This document shows, piece after piece, positions 1 through 5,060 of a stretch of DNA of 5,060 nt. The stretch is from Clostridia bacterium (GTDB taxonomy: Bacteria > Bacillota > Clostridia > Oscillospirales > Acutalibacteraceae): positions 1 through 5,060 of the forward strand of contig JAFYNC010000019.1 in assembly GCA_017549905.1 (NCBI GenBank), given 5' to 3'. The translations under genes and the position numbers were made by a program. A model generated the notes under the pieces. It saw nothing but the letters and a program-made list of their open reading frames with translations. It did no database searches and was not told the DNA's origin. Position 1 is the first letter of the stretch. Each line of letters begins with the position of its first letter.

Positions 1-379
1 AAAAATGCAGAGAATTAAGTATCAGTCTTAAAAGCTCTTCGTTAGGGGTATTTTCTTCACCAAACTTATAAGCTAACTCACAAAAATATTGCGATAAGCA
101 AAGCTCTGTAATATCGCTGCCAACAGAAAAAAACTGCGAAATCGGTGACGCCTCGTAAATTCGGTAGGTATCCTTTTTATTTAAAATTGTAAAATTCGAA
201 TATGTAAGCAAGGATGTAGCGGCGGCTTTTTTAGATTTTATATTTTTTGCGCCTGCCGCAAAAGCTCTTATTATCCCTAAATCACGCGTAAAGAGAGTAA
301 CCAAACGGTCACTCTCCCCCACGTTCATTTCCTTTATAACTAATCCTTGGGTTGTAAACCGTGTTTGTAGTTCCGTCAC
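1..379 (-). CDS. recO: DNA repair protein RecO, N-terminal part (3' end outside window)
   Basis: RecO binds single-stranded DNA and, with RecR and RecF, helps load RecA at gaps and breaks. The visible 126 residues carry the family's N-terminal OB-fold signature: TTQGLVIKE, then GESDRLVTLFTRDLG, then a basic GAKNIKSKKA stretch. The order and spacing match Bacillus RecO (GIVLR..YGE..K.VTLLT...G). The start is GTG at 379-377. It has a strong Shine-Dalgarno AAGGAGAAGG at 395-386, six bases upstream, and an in-frame stop lies further upstream. Starting at the later ATG (328) would remove the conserved first beta strand, so I reject that start. The C-terminal zinc and helical domain is outside the window. 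The start overlaps the end of the yqzL-like gene by 71 nt in another frame. The position after era is the usual Firmicutes arrangement, which supports the call. Confidence 0.9.
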   Translation of the reverse strand, partial: MTELQTRFTTQGLVIKEMNVGESDRLVTLFTRDLGIIRAFAAGAKNIKSKKAAATSLLTYSNFTILNKKDTYRIYEASPISQFFSVGSDITELCLSQYFCELAYKFGEENTPNEELLRLILNSLHF

Positions 380-473
380 GCAAATCCTTCTCCTTAACAC
401 TATTTACAAATTGCAGATAATCTGCAACTTTTCCGCTTTTTATAAATTTAATCCAATTTTTATCCATTTCCAC
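309..473 (-). CDS. yqzL: YqzL-like small protein
   Basis: This is a small ORF of 54 codons if started at GTG 473. That start has AAGGAAG eight bases upstream. Alternatives are ATG 467 (52 aa, weaker spacing) and TTG 494 (61 aa, no upstream site). The core NWIKFIKSGKVADYLQF matches the pattern W..F..(T/S)G.(I/V)..YL, which I recall for YqzL proteins, the short uncharacterised proteins encoded between era and recO in Firmicutes. The position here is exactly that. No enzymatic function is known to me. No signal peptide or membrane segment is visible, so it is probably cytosolic. Its last 23 codons overlap recO in another frame. That tail (rich in T, N and G) looks unlike a conserved domain and may simply be read-through of recO DNA. 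The assignment rests on a short motif plus synteny. Confidence 0.65.
   Translation of the reverse strand: MEMDKNWIKFIKSGKVADYLQFVNSVKEKDLRDGTTNTVYNPRISYKGNERGGE
386..395 (-). promoter_or_regulatory. ribosome binding site that fixes the recO GTG start
   Basis: On the minus strand this reads AAGGAGAAGG, ending six bases before the GTG at 379. It lies inside the yqzL-like coding region, so recO initiates on its own site, probably coupled to yqzL translation. It is the main reason for choosing the non-ATG start. Confidence 0.75.
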
Positions 474-513
474 CGCTAACACTTCCTTACACAATTAAGT
501 GTTAACAAGCGGG

Positions 514-542
514 TTTTAAATATAATAGGAAATATTAGTCAA
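514..542 (-). promoter_or_regulatory. possible internal promoter for yqzL-recO
   Basis: On the minus strand TTGACT (542-537), a five-of-six match to the -35 consensus, overlaps the era stop codon. It is followed after about 16-18 bases by an AT-rich TTTAAA/TAAAAC block as a weak -10. The 61-nt gap between era and the yqzL start is the only real gap in this operon, so a secondary promoter is plausible. The poor -10 keeps confidence low. Confidence 0.3.
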
Positions 543-1455
543 GACCGTAGGTATGGATAAGTCCCTGACGGTTGCGCCAGTCCTCCTTAACCTTTACCCA
601 TAACTTCAAATTAGCCTTAATACCGAAAAATTCTTCAATATCACGTCTTGCCATACTACCGACTTTTTTAAGCGTTTCTCCGCCCTTACCGATAATTATT
701 CCTTTATGCGAGTCCTTTTCACAAATAATGGTAGCCTCAATTTCAACTATAGGCTCACCCGAATTAGTATCACGCTCAACAAACCTTTCAAGGTCTATTG
801 CGATTCCGTGAGGTACTTCCCTTTCAAGAGTTCTTAGCAACTTTTCACGTATAAGTTCAGCAACAAACACCTTATCGGGTTGGTCGGTCACATCGTCATC
901 ATCAAAATAGTGGGGCGCAACCTTAGTAAAACGGTTAAGCTCTTTAAGTAATAAATTTACACCGTCGCCCGTTCTTGCTGACAAAGGAATTACCGTTTCA
1001 AACTCAAACTGCTCATTATAACGGATAATCATATTAAGCAGTTCTTCCTTTTTTTCAAGCAAGTCTATTTTATTGATTACTAATATTGCTTTAAGTTTTC
1101 TTCTTTTAAGTTCCTTAATAAGCTCTAACTCAGCAGGAGGTAAGGCATTATCATCCATTTTAAAACGGGTTACTGCCTCAACTACCAATACAGCCACATC
1201 AACATCAGCCATACCGTCCCCCACAGCCTTGTTCATATTGCGGTCAAGCTGATTTCTCGGTTTGTGAAAACCGGGAGTATCAATAAAAACAAGTTGTGTT
1301 TCCTCTTTGGTATAAACTCCCATTATTTTGGTACGAGTGGTTTGAGGCTTATTGGAAACTATTGCCACCTTTTGCCCTAAAACACAATTCATCAAAGAGG
1401 ATTTGCCAACATTTGGTCTTCCTATAATCGTTATAAACGCAGATTTTTCTTTCAT
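535..1455 (-). CDS. era: GTPase Era
   Basis: Era is an essential GTPase that binds the 3' end of 16S rRNA through a KH domain and acts in 30S subunit maturation, in the cytoplasm and at the membrane. The 306-residue length is typical. The G domain shows G1 GRPNVGKS (12-19), the Era-type switch NKPQTTR (35-41), G3 DTPGFHKP (59-66), G4 NKID (128-131) and G5 SAR (159-161). The C-terminal KH domain has the GxxG loop GKGG at 256-259, followed by the usual helix (ETLKKVG..AR) and a basic WVKVKEDWRN segment. The ATG start lies 9 nt after the frame-restored ybeY stop. The only SD-like run (AAGGTG) sits over the end of ybeY, which suggests translational coupling. All key residues are present and nothing looks broken. 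Confidence 0.98.
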   Translation of the reverse strand: MKEKSAFITIIGRPNVGKSSLMNCVLGQKVAIVSNKPQTTRTKIMGVYTKEETQLVFIDTPGFHKPRNQLDRNMNKAVGDGMADVDVAVLVVEAVTRFKMDDNALPPAELELIKELKRRKLKAILVINKIDLLEKKEELLNMIIRYNEQFEFETVIPLSARTGDGVNLLLKELNRFTKVAPHYFDDDDVTDQPDKVFVAELIREKLLRTLEREVPHGIAIDLERFVERDTNSGEPIVEIEATIICEKDSHKGIIIGKGGETLKKVGSMARRDIEEFFGIKANLKLWVKVKEDWRNRQGLIHTYGLD

Positions 1456-1464
1456 ATTTTCACA

Positions 1465-1948
1465 CTACACCTTATTTATTGCAAGACCTAAAGCGTCTAA
1501 CACATTTTCTTCCTTATCGCGCATAACAGTTTGTTCAAGTCCGCCGTTTACGTGGTCATATCCTAAAAGATGAAGCATAGAATGAACAGTTAAAAAAAGC
1601 TATTTCTCTATCCAAACCGTGCCCATATAAATCAGCCTGAGCTAATGCGTGGTCATAAGATATCACAATATCACCAAGCATCTTTGCATTTGTTTCGGGG
1701 TTAATATCATATTCACCGTTTATACCTAAAGGAAAAGATAAAACATCTGTTGCTTTATCAATATTTCTGAAATTGGCATTCATTTCCTTAATTATATCAT
1801 CGTCAACAATGCTTACATCAACTTCGCAAGCACCCTCAATACCCTCAAACATAACTGTGGCATTGCAAGCCTTACGTATTAAAAGACGTGCGCCTGTGGG
1901 CAGTTTTATTTGCTTGTTTTTTACCGATATATTAACCTTTACGCTCAT
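1465..1948 (-). CDS. ybeY: Endoribonuclease YbeY, interrupted by a one-base frameshift
   Basis: YbeY is a zinc-dependent single-strand endoribonuclease involved in 16S rRNA 3'-end processing and ribosome quality control. The first part, from ATG 1948, reads intact and includes the conserved NFRNIDKATDVLSFP stretch (Arg61) and LGDIVIS (91-97). At seven consecutive A on the plus strand (1592-1598) the frame is lost. As written, translation ends in a nonsense tail at 1556 (130 aa). With one base fewer in the run, the protein continues REIAFLTVHSMLHLLGYDH. This restores the zinc ligands H122, H126 and H132 (H-x3-H-x5-H) and the usual C-terminal end, giving 160 aa and stopping at TAG 1467-1465. 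That is the normal family length. GTG 1960 is an upstream alternative start, but it sits too close to its SD. The ATG start overlaps phoH by 17 nt. The intact downstream half points to a sequencing or assembly indel or a very recent mutation, rather than an old pseudogene. Confidence 0.9.
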
Positions 1949-2903
1949 TTTTTTCTGCACTTCTTTCGTAAGCTTTTATTATTTCCTGCACCAAACGGTG
2001 ACGAACAACGTCCTTACCCGTTAGACGCGATATTGCTATATCCTCAATATTTTTCAAAATCCTTACCGCATCTTTAAGACCTGATTTTTTACCGTCAGGC
2101 AAATCGATTTGGGTAATATCACCAGTAACTACCGCCTTTGAGTTAAATCCCAGACGTGTTAAAAACATTTTCATTTGCTCGCTTGTTGTATTCTGCGCCT
2201 CATCAAGAATAATGAAACTGTCATCAAGCGTTCTTCCGCGCATATATGCCAAAGGTGCAACCTCAATATCTCCTCTTTCCTGACATTTTTGGAAATTTTC
2301 TGCGCCGAGCATATCAAAAAGCGCATCATAAAGAGGTCTTAAATAAGGGTCTATTTTTTGCTGTAAATCACCCGGCAAAAATCCCAACTTTTCGCCCGCC
2401 TCAACAGCAGGTCTTGTTAAAATTATGCGGTTAACCTGTTTTGCTCTGAAAGCATTAACCGCCTCTGCCACCGCAAGATATGTTTTACCTGTTCCCGCAG
2501 GGCCTACCGCTATTGTAATAGTATTTTTTCTGATCGCTTCAACATACTGCTTTTGTCCCAAAGTTTTAGGCTTAATCGGCTTTCCCTTGGCTGTAATGCA
2601 AATACAATTAATATCAGTAATATCCGCAACCTTTTCCTCTTCACCGTCATCAACAAGTGAAGCTACATAGTCTATATTCTGGTCGGTTATTTGTTCACCC
2701 TTATTTATCATTTTAATAAGACCCTCAACCGTTTTTGATGCAGAAACAACATTCTGCACCTCACCCTTAATTTTAATTGTTGAACCGTGAGATGTGATTG
2801 CAACATTATATCTTTTTTCAATACGCTTGATATTTTCATCAAAATTCCCGAACAAATTAACGATTTGCTCAATTCGCTCAATATCTACCGTTTGTTCAAA
2901 CAT
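1932..2903 (-). CDS. phoH: PhoH family ATPase (PhoH-like/PhoL)
   Basis: PhoH-like proteins are cytosolic P-loop ATPases related to the motor part of superfamily 1 helicases. They are linked to RNA metabolism, and the gene sits next to ybeY in many bacteria. At 323 aa it has the usual length. The N-terminal 80 or so residues form the small KH-like nucleic-acid-binding region typical of this subgroup. Then come Walker A GPAGTGKT (134-141), LTRPAVEAGEKLGFLPGDL (162-180), Walker B FIILDEAQN (230-238), the polar motif GDITQIDLP (261-269) and the C-terminal VRHRLVQEIIKAY (300-312) with a likely arginine finger. The start is ATG 2903 with GGGAG seven bases upstream. It is the first gene of the operon and has its own promoter in the divergent region. 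The symbol phoH is the common name in Firmicutes (ybeZ in E. coli); direct phosphate control is not implied. Confidence 0.96.
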   Translation of the reverse strand: MFEQTVDIERIEQIVNLFGNFDENIKRIEKRYNVAITSHGSTIKIKGEVQNVVSASKTVEGLIKMINKGEQITDQNIDYVASLVDDGEEEKVADITDINCICITAKGKPIKPKTLGQKQYVEAIRKNTITIAVGPAGTGKTYLAVAEAVNAFRAKQVNRIILTRPAVEAGEKLGFLPGDLQQKIDPYLRPLYDALFDMLGAENFQKCQERGDIEVAPLAYMRGRTLDDSFIILDEAQNTTSEQMKMFLTRLGFNSKAVVTGDITQIDLPDGKKSGLKDAVRILKNIEDIAISRLTGKDVVRHRLVQEIIKAYERSAEKNERKG

Positions 2904-2934
2904 TCAAATTCTCCCAATTCCACAAAGTAAGATT

Positions 2935-2963
2935 AGTTTACCACAAAACACTAATTTTTTCAA
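2935..2963 (-). promoter_or_regulatory. promoter of the phoH-ybeY-era-yqzL-recO operon
   Basis: On the minus strand -35 TTGAAA (2963-2958), a 17-base spacer and -10 TAAACT (2940-2935) are visible. A TGG just before the -10 gives the extended form. Initiation would fall near 2928, leaving a leader of about 25 bases that contains the GGGAG site. It is the only good candidate upstream of the operon. It is read from consensus only. Confidence 0.6.
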
Positions 2964-2993
2964 TAATATTCTATAATTTTTTACTAAAAATAA

Positions 2994-3022
2994 TTGAAAA
3001 TGATTACAGTTTTTGATATATT
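2994..3022 (+). promoter_or_regulatory. promoter of the lipoprotein gene
   Basis: TTGAAA (2994-2999), a 17-base spacer and TATATT (3017-3022), with TGA directly upstream making an extended -10. It is a near-consensus housekeeping promoter. The predicted start of transcription, about 3028-3030, leaves a leader of only about ten bases before the TTG at 3038. It is divergent from the phoH promoter, with 30 bases between the two -35 boxes. Confidence 0.65.
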
Positions 3023-3028
3023 ATATTG

Positions 3029-3034
3029 GGTGAT
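3029..3034 (+). promoter_or_regulatory. ribosome binding site of the lipoprotein gene
   Basis: GGTGAT matches the 3' portion of the full Shine-Dalgarno sequence (AAGGAGGTGATC) and sits three bases before TTG 3038. That is the correct register for this part of the motif. It lies at or very near the predicted transcript 5' end. Confidence 0.5.
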
Positions 3035-3037
3035 ATT

Positions 3038-3418
3038 TTGAAACGATTAATTTATTTGAGTTTAATTTTAATAATATGCCTTTGCGGATGTTCTACGAGC
3101 GAAGTTACAAGCCAAAAAACACCTGTAACAATTAATATGCCAACCGATAATACGGTAAACGGATATAGAACAAGCAGTGCACCCGACAGTGACATAATTG
3201 ATGCTAATTCGGTAGGCGTAGAAACAAAGGAAGAGAGTAAACCCAGTACTAATAATAGTACAGAGCTTATGTACTGCGGTAATCTAAATCGCAAAGTATT
3301 TCATTATTCCACTTGCAGTTCTGTTAAACAAATGAATGAAGATAATAAATATTATTCATCTGATAAAAATTTATTTTTAGAAATGAATTATACTCCATGT
3401 AAAAACTGTAATCCGTAA
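3038..3418 (+). CDS. Small lipoprotein with C-terminal Ada-like zinc-binding domain
   Basis: A 126-residue protein predicted to be anchored outside the cytoplasmic membrane. Residues 1-17 form a short lipoprotein signal: KR, a hydrophobic stretch, then lipobox LCGC with Cys18 as the lipidated residue. Residues 19-76 are a low-complexity Ser/Thr/Asn/Glu linker. Residues 78-126 resemble the metal-binding domain of Ada: YCGN..RKVFH...C, then YTPCKNCNP. The ligand spacing (H89, C93, C121, C124) nearly equals that of C38, C42, C69 and C72 in E. coli Ada, but the first position, the methyl acceptor in Ada, is His. Metal binding is therefore likely and methyl transfer is not. Similar Y-H...C...CxxC tails occur on secreted clostridial proteins. 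The TTG start at 3038 is chosen because GGTGAT (3029-3034) lies just upstream and it leaves a clean signal peptide. TTG 3026 would lie at or before the predicted transcription start. The biological role is unknown. Confidence 0.8.
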   Translation: MKRLIYLSLILIICLCGCSTSEVTSQKTPVTINMPTDNTVNGYRTSSAPDSDIIDANSVGVETKEESKPSTNNSTELMYCGNLNRKVFHYSTCSSVKQMNEDNKYYSSDKNLFLEMNYTPCKNCNP

Positions 3419-3451
3419 AAAAGAGTTGGTCTTTCGACCAACTCTTTTTTT
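3417..3451. terminator. strong bidirectional terminator between the lipoprotein gene and deoD
   Basis: A perfect inverted repeat: AAAAAAGAGTTGGTC (3417-3431), loop TTTC, and GACCAACTCTTTTTT (3436-3450). It has six A on one side and seven T on the other. It therefore works as a rho-independent terminator on either strand and serves both convergent genes. It overlaps the stop codons of both the lipoprotein gene (3416-3418) and deoD (3452-3450). Confidence 0.93.
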
Positions 3452-4178
3452 ATATTGCTGTATTAAGCGCTATTTTTATCATATCCGTAAATGAATTTTG
3501 CCTATCTTCTGCTGAGAGTTCATCACCCGTTACCAAGGAATCAGAAACAGTGCATATAGCTAACGCCTTTTTACCCGACCTTGCCGCATTCATATAAAGC
3601 GCGGCTGCTTCCATTTCGACACCTAAAACTCCCATTTTGGCAAATGCCTTTACAGGATTTTTATAATCGGGTAAATCCTTTTCACCGTAAAACACATCAG
3701 AAGAAAAAATATTGCCAACGTGAAATTTTACACCCTTTTCTTTGCAGTTATTAACAGCTCGGGATAAAAGCTCAAAATCTGCAATAGGTGCAAAGTTGCC
3801 CGGTAATTCAAAATTAGAAGCAAAATTGGAATTAGTGCAAGCGCCAGAGGCTAGTATAATATCTCTAACCTTTACCTCTTCTCTGTAAGAACCTGCCGAA
3901 CCTACTCTTATTATATTTTGCACATCAAAAAAATTAAATAACTCATAAGAATATATTGCCATTGAAGGCATACCCATTCCGCTTGCCATAACCGAAACAG
4001 GCGCTCCCTTGTAAAAACCTGTATATCCCTGTACTCCCCTTACATCATTTACAAGCCTTGCCGAATTCAAAAAGTTTTCTGCAATAAATCTTGAACGCTT
4101 AGGATCGCCCGGCATTAAAACAGTTTCTGCAAAATCGCCCTTATTTGCATTAATATGCGGTGTATAATCTTTACTCAT
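3450..4178 (-). CDS. deoD: Purine nucleoside phosphorylase, DeoD type
   Basis: A cytosolic hexameric enzyme of the NP-I family that splits purine (deoxy)ribonucleosides with phosphate into free base and (deoxy)ribose 1-phosphate, for purine salvage. From ATG 4178 it is 242 aa, close to the 235-240 usual for DeoD. TPHINA near the N-terminus carries the His that reaches the neighbouring subunit's site (H8). Next come MPGDPKR (22-28; phosphate-binding Gly and Arg), IIRVGSAGS (89-97; Arg91, Ser94), GACTNS, the ribose/base motif GVEMEAA (186-192), SD at 213-214 (Asp214, counterpart of E. coli Asp204) and DRQNSF with Arg226 (counterpart of Arg217). An ATG 33 nt upstream (4211) would add 11 residues not seen in the family and has no SD, whereas GGAGAG precedes 4178. 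It is monocistronic between a terminator and a divergent gene. Confidence 0.96.
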   Translation of the reverse strand: MSKDYTPHINANKGDFAETVLMPGDPKRSRFIAENFLNSARLVNDVRGVQGYTGFYKGAPVSVMASGMGMPSMAIYSYELFNFFDVQNIIRVGSAGSYREEVKVRDIILASGACTNSNFASNFELPGNFAPIADFELLSRAVNNCKEKGVKFHVGNIFSSDVFYGEKDLPDYKNPVKAFAKMGVLGVEMEAAALYMNAARSGKKALAICTVSDSLVTGDELSAEDRQNSFTDMIKIALNTAI

Positions 4179-4182
4179 ATTT

Positions 4183-4188
4183 CTCTCC
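4183..4188 (-). promoter_or_regulatory. ribosome binding site that fixes the deoD start
   Basis: The minus strand reads GGAGAG followed by AAAT and ATG (4178). It favours this start over ATG 4211, which has no purine-rich site upstream. Confidence 0.7.
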
Positions 4189-4211
4189 AAACAAATAGTT
4201 TTATTTTTCAT

Positions 4212-4241
4212 ACTATATATTAAAGGAGTGCTCAGTATGAA
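4212..4241 (-). promoter_or_regulatory. possible deoD promoter
   Basis: The minus strand shows TTCATA (4241-4236, four of six to the -35 consensus), 18 bases, then TATAGT (4217-4212, five of six to -10). Transcription would begin near 4205, giving a leader of about 27 bases. The -35 would lie over the first codons of the divergent gene. No better candidate fits in the 58-bp intergenic space, and I see no convincing promoter for the plus-strand gene. Confidence 0.35.
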
Positions 4242-4533
4242 ATATAATCTACCCCAAACAATTAAAAACGAAACCGACCTTATGCATTATGAACATTATC
4301 TTTTAAATGATGATACAGTGCAAAACTGCTATTCCTTCGCAAATCATCTTTTAAAGCATATAGGAAAAACTGCAAGAGTTTATATTAACAATCAAACAAT
4401 AATGGGTACAATAAGCGAGGTCGGCAAGGATTTTTTAACTCTTGAACGCACAGGTATGCGCACTATTATACCTTTTGTAAACATTAAAGTTCTTACTCTC
4501 CCTCAGGGAAATCAAATGCGCCACCATTGTTAA
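4237..4533 (+). CDS. Small protein of unknown function, Sm-like/GerQ-like beta-barrel candidate
   Basis: A 98-residue protein I do not recognise with certainty. The start is ATG 4237 with AAAGGAG (4222-4228) eight bases upstream; GTG 4228 lies inside that site and is rejected. Residues 1-40 look helical (a Tyr/His/Asp/Asn-rich segment ending ANHLLKHI). Residues 43-88 alternate like a small five-stranded barrel: GKTARVYINNQ, IMGTISEVGKDFLTLE, GMRTIIPFVNIKVLTL. The pattern GK..RVY....GTI.EVG.D.L.L....R.IIPF..I resembles DUF2642/GerQ-type spore-coat proteins and, more loosely, Sm-like folds. No signal peptide or membrane segment is visible. It is divergent from deoD. Its last 13 codons overlap the convergent htrA-like gene, so the C-terminal PQGNQMRHHC may be dispensable. 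A spore role would fit a clostridial host but is only a guess. Confidence 0.7.
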   Translation: MKYNLPQTIKNETDLMHYEHYLLNDDTVQNCYSFANHLLKHIGKTARVYINNQTIMGTISEVGKDFLTLERTGMRTIIPFVNIKVLTLPQGNQMRHHC

Positions 4534-5060
4534 ATGGTAATTTTTGTGAATTAGAGTTTGCAGATGTTGTATAACTTGATTCACTTGTATTCGCCTTTAA
4601 AACAGCGTCTATTGTTTTTGTTGAGCCAGAGCTTGTAATAACAGTTACAGATATTGTATCCCCTGCAGACGATTCCTCGATAATATCGAGAACAATTGAA
4701 TCGTCTGTTATTTTTACATCGTTTATGTGGGTTATAATATCGTTTTCTTCAACCTTGCCGTAAAGACCGCTATCCTCAGAAACAGAGGCAATTTTAAGTC
4801 CCACCGACTGCTGATTTTTGATTTCTGCGGTTACAGAGTCAATCATACTATAAGTAATACCAAGCTTAGCTCTGCTTACAACCTTGCCGCTCCCAATAAG
4901 TTCATCAACAATTCTTTTCATAACAGTAGTAGGTATAGCATAACCCACATTATCGTAAGCATCACTAACGAGCTTTGAGGAGGTGACGCCCACCACCTGA
5001 CCGTACATATTAACGAGCGCACCGCCTGAACTGCCGGGATTTATTGGGCAAGAGGTCTGA
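4493..5060 (-). CDS. HtrA/DegP-like trypsin-family serine protease with PDZ domain, C-terminal part (5' end outside window)
   Basis: Periplasm- or surface-type S1C proteases of this family degrade misfolded extracytoplasmic proteins. In Gram-positives they are usually tethered by an N-terminal membrane helix, which here lies outside the window along with the catalytic His and Asp. The visible 188 residues open with QTSCPINPGSSGGALVN, which includes the catalytic Ser motif (usual form INPGNSGGPL, here GSSGG), then GQVVGVTSSK. Next comes the typical linker GYAIPTTVMKRIVDELIGSGKV, then one PDZ domain (about visible residues 67-155: LGITYSMI, VGLKIASVSEDSGLYGKV..NDIITHINDVKI). The tail is Ser/Thr/Asn-rich and ends in an acidic DFPEGE. 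The reading frame stays open to the window edge; the ATG at 5008 lies inside the protease domain and is not a start. The last 41 nt overlap the convergent 4237 gene. The symbol is left blank because htrA, htrB and degP cannot be told apart here. Confidence 0.92.
   Translation of the reverse strand, partial: QTSCPINPGSSGGALVNMYGQVVGVTSSKLVSDAYDNVGYAIPTTVMKRIVDELIGSGKVVSRAKLGITYSMIDSVTAEIKNQQSVGLKIASVSEDSGLYGKVEENDIITHINDVKITDDSIVLDIIEESSAGDTISVTVITSSGSTKTIDAVLKANTSESSYTTSANSNSQKLPFNNGGAFDFPEGE
4523..4545 (+). terminator. weak terminator candidate after the 4237 gene
   Basis: ACCATT (4523-4528), loop GTTA and AATGGT (4533-4538) form a six-base-pair stem, followed by AATTTTTG. The stop codon TAA begins in the loop. 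The stem is short and AT-rich, and the whole element lies inside the htrA-like coding region on the other strand, so it may be fortuitous. Confidence 0.3.

Noticed and set aside
487..505. Near-palindrome TTACACAATTAAGTGTTAA upstream of the yqzL-like gene
   Set aside because: It is imperfect, short and AT-rich, with no second copy in the window. It could be an operator but chance is as good an explanation.
1592..1598. Programmed -1 frameshift site in ybeY
   Set aside because: The -1 frame gives UAA right after the run; the intact downstream frame needs a +1 shift or a one-base loss.
572..2976. Plus-strand open frames at 572-811, 1352-1573, 1773-2024, 2246-2434, 2425-2670 and 2794-2976
   Set aside because: They lie opposite strongly supported genes (era, ybeY, phoH), lack ribosome sites and recognisable motifs, and are explained as shadows of the real frames.
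2964..2980. Perfect TATAAT (2972-2977) on the plus strand in the divergent region
   Set aside because: No -35-like hexamer lies at a suitable distance upstream and there is no TG extension. The pair at 2994-3022 is much better placed.
3052..3294. Minus-strand open frame with hydrophobic segments opposite the lipoprotein gene
   Set aside because: Its hydrophobicity comes from the antisense of the signal peptide and linker. The plus strand has the promoter, a lipobox and a known domain.
3275..3415. Functional Ada-type alkyl transferase
   Set aside because: The acceptor Cys position is His, there is no HTH or transferase domain, and the protein carries an export signal.
4727..4978. Plus-strand open frame opposite the protease gene
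   Set aside because: The minus strand carries clear trypsin-family and PDZ motifs; this frame has no motif or start signal.

Overview
This AT-rich window fits a low-GC Firmicute of the class Clostridia, probably a gut-type Oscillospirales or Ruminococcaceae relative. The evidence is the gene order phoH-ybeY-era-yqzL-recO, purine-rich Shine-Dalgarno sites, TTG and GTG starts, and housekeeping-type -35/-10 promoters. The genus cannot be named from the sequence alone.

Left part (1-2903, minus strand): a compact, conserved operon read right to left. It runs phoH (ATPase of the PhoH/PhoL type), ybeY (rRNA-maturation endoribonuclease), era (ribosome-assembly GTPase), a tiny yqzL-like gene, and recO (recombinational repair), whose 3' end lies outside the window. 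The first three genes act in RNA metabolism and 30S subunit maturation. phoH and ybeY overlap, ybeY and era are 9 nt apart, and yqzL and recO overlap. ybeY is interrupted by a one-base frameshift in a run of seven A (1592-1598). The catalytic half downstream, with its three zinc-binding histidines, is intact in the other frame.

Middle part (2904-3450): a 134-bp AT-rich divergent promoter region drives phoH to the left and a small lipoprotein gene to the right. The lipoprotein ends in an Ada-type Cys/His zinc-binding domain in which the methyl-acceptor cysteine is replaced by histidine. A strong hairpin with A and T runs on either side separates it from the convergent deoD gene and looks bidirectional.

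Right part (3450-5060): deoD (purine nucleoside phosphorylase, minus) is divergent from a 98-codon gene of unknown function that resembles small beta-barrel (Sm-like or GerQ/DUF2642-like) proteins. That gene overlaps tail-to-tail by 41 nt with the 3' end of an HtrA/DegP-type serine protease gene, which is cut by the window edge.

Most of the window is ordinary housekeeping DNA. I found no mobile element, CRISPR array, tRNA or rRNA, and no convincing undescribed multi-gene system. The points worth a second look are the ybeY frameshift, the Ada-like lipoprotein, the small unknown gene at 4237, and the gene overlaps.
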